From Paracoccaceae bacterium (lineage in GTDB: Bacteria; Pseudomonadota; Alphaproteobacteria; Rhodobacterales; Rhodobacteraceae): DNA of 41,141 nt. Below, in pieces: positions 41,090 through 41,141 of the stretch; the first letter of the stretch is position 1, and every line of letters begins with the position of its first letter. A model generated the notes under the pieces. It saw only the letters and a list, made by a program, of their open reading frames with translations. It made no database searches and was not told where the DNA came from. Position numbers and translations under genes: made by a program. The stretch spans positions 1 through 41,141 of the forward strand of contig JAOADN010000013.1 of the NCBI GenBank assembly GCA_026417295.1, read 5' to 3'.

Positions 41090-41141
41090 TCAGAATCGGT
41101 CGATGCGATAGGGGTGCAGGTCCAGCGCCGGCTTCGCGCCG
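41090..41141 (-). CDS. C-terminal end of probable FAD-dependent oxidoreductase
   Basis: On the minus strand a frame enters from the contig end and stops at 41090-41092. Only 16 residues are visible (GAKPALDLHPYRIDRF). An ending of the form PxLDLxPYRxDRF is typical of the DAO-type FAD oxidoreductases (D-amino-acid or sarcosine oxidase-like). Placed just upstream of a hydroxyproline-epimerase-like gene, a D-hydroxyproline dehydrogenase role is attractive but unproven. The 5' part lies beyond the window. Confidence 0.55.
   Translation of the reverse strand, partial: GAKPALDLHPYRIDRF

Overview
This 41 kb window is very GC-rich and coding-dense, with short gaps, many ATGA/GTGA stop-start overlaps and several GTG/TTG starts. 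That style and the gene content (aioXSRBA, an iol locus, FrcA/RbsA-type sugar ABC systems, mesaconyl-CoA hydratase-like protein) suggest an alphaproteobacterium, probably Rhodobacterales and Paracoccus-like; this is inference. The first 19 bases are exactly the Tn5/Nextera mosaic end, so position 1 is a contig end with leftover adapter. No tRNA, rRNA, CRISPR array, transposase or insertion sequence was seen.

Layout. (1) 21-2071: the tail of a truncated gene, a MocE-like Rieske ferredoxin, a hydroxypyruvate-isomerase-like TIM barrel and a PanB-like protein lacking most PanB metal ligands. (2) 2162-8826: a complete arsenite oxidation cluster. AioX (arsenite-binding protein), AioS (kinase) and AioR (regulator) precede AioB (Rieske subunit) and AioA (Mo/3Fe-4S subunit). 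The aioR-aioB gap holds a perfect inverted repeat and a -24/-12-like promoter. (3) 8902-10483: a DUF2478 protein and a MaoC/HTD2-type hydratase. (4) 10506-18329: two sugar ABC transporters in divergent operons, plus a LacI regulator. (5) 18346-30984: a myo-inositol catabolism locus (iolD, iolJ, iolB, iolC, iolE, two Gfo/Idh/MocA dehydrogenases, an SDR, an HpcH/HpaI aldolase with a 2-hydroxyacid dehydrogenase, an RpiR and a LacI regulator). No iolA is in the window. (6) 31290-35276: a PotABCD-type ABC transporter. (7) 35347-38492: a second arsenic module: an ArsR-ArsC fusion, an arsenate-type GAPDH and ArsJ. (8) 38529-41141: two SDRs, a proline-racemase-superfamily enzyme and the end of a probable FAD oxidoreductase.

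How it fits together. AioBA would oxidise arsenite to arsenate in the periplasm. Arsenate that enters the cell can be turned by the GAPDH into 1-arseno-3-phosphoglycerate and exported by ArsJ. The inositol genes form a catabolic route, and a recurring operator-like motif (TGCAA-N4-TTGCA) in two divergent promoter regions, with a wider-spaced relative in a third, suggests one LacI-type regulon covering the inositol genes and the Pot-type transporter. The most notable oddities are an AioR whose AAA+ domain lacks the GAFTGA loop and the Walker B acids, an ArsR-ArsC fusion with no cysteine in its DNA-binding half, and the PanB-like protein without its metal ligands.
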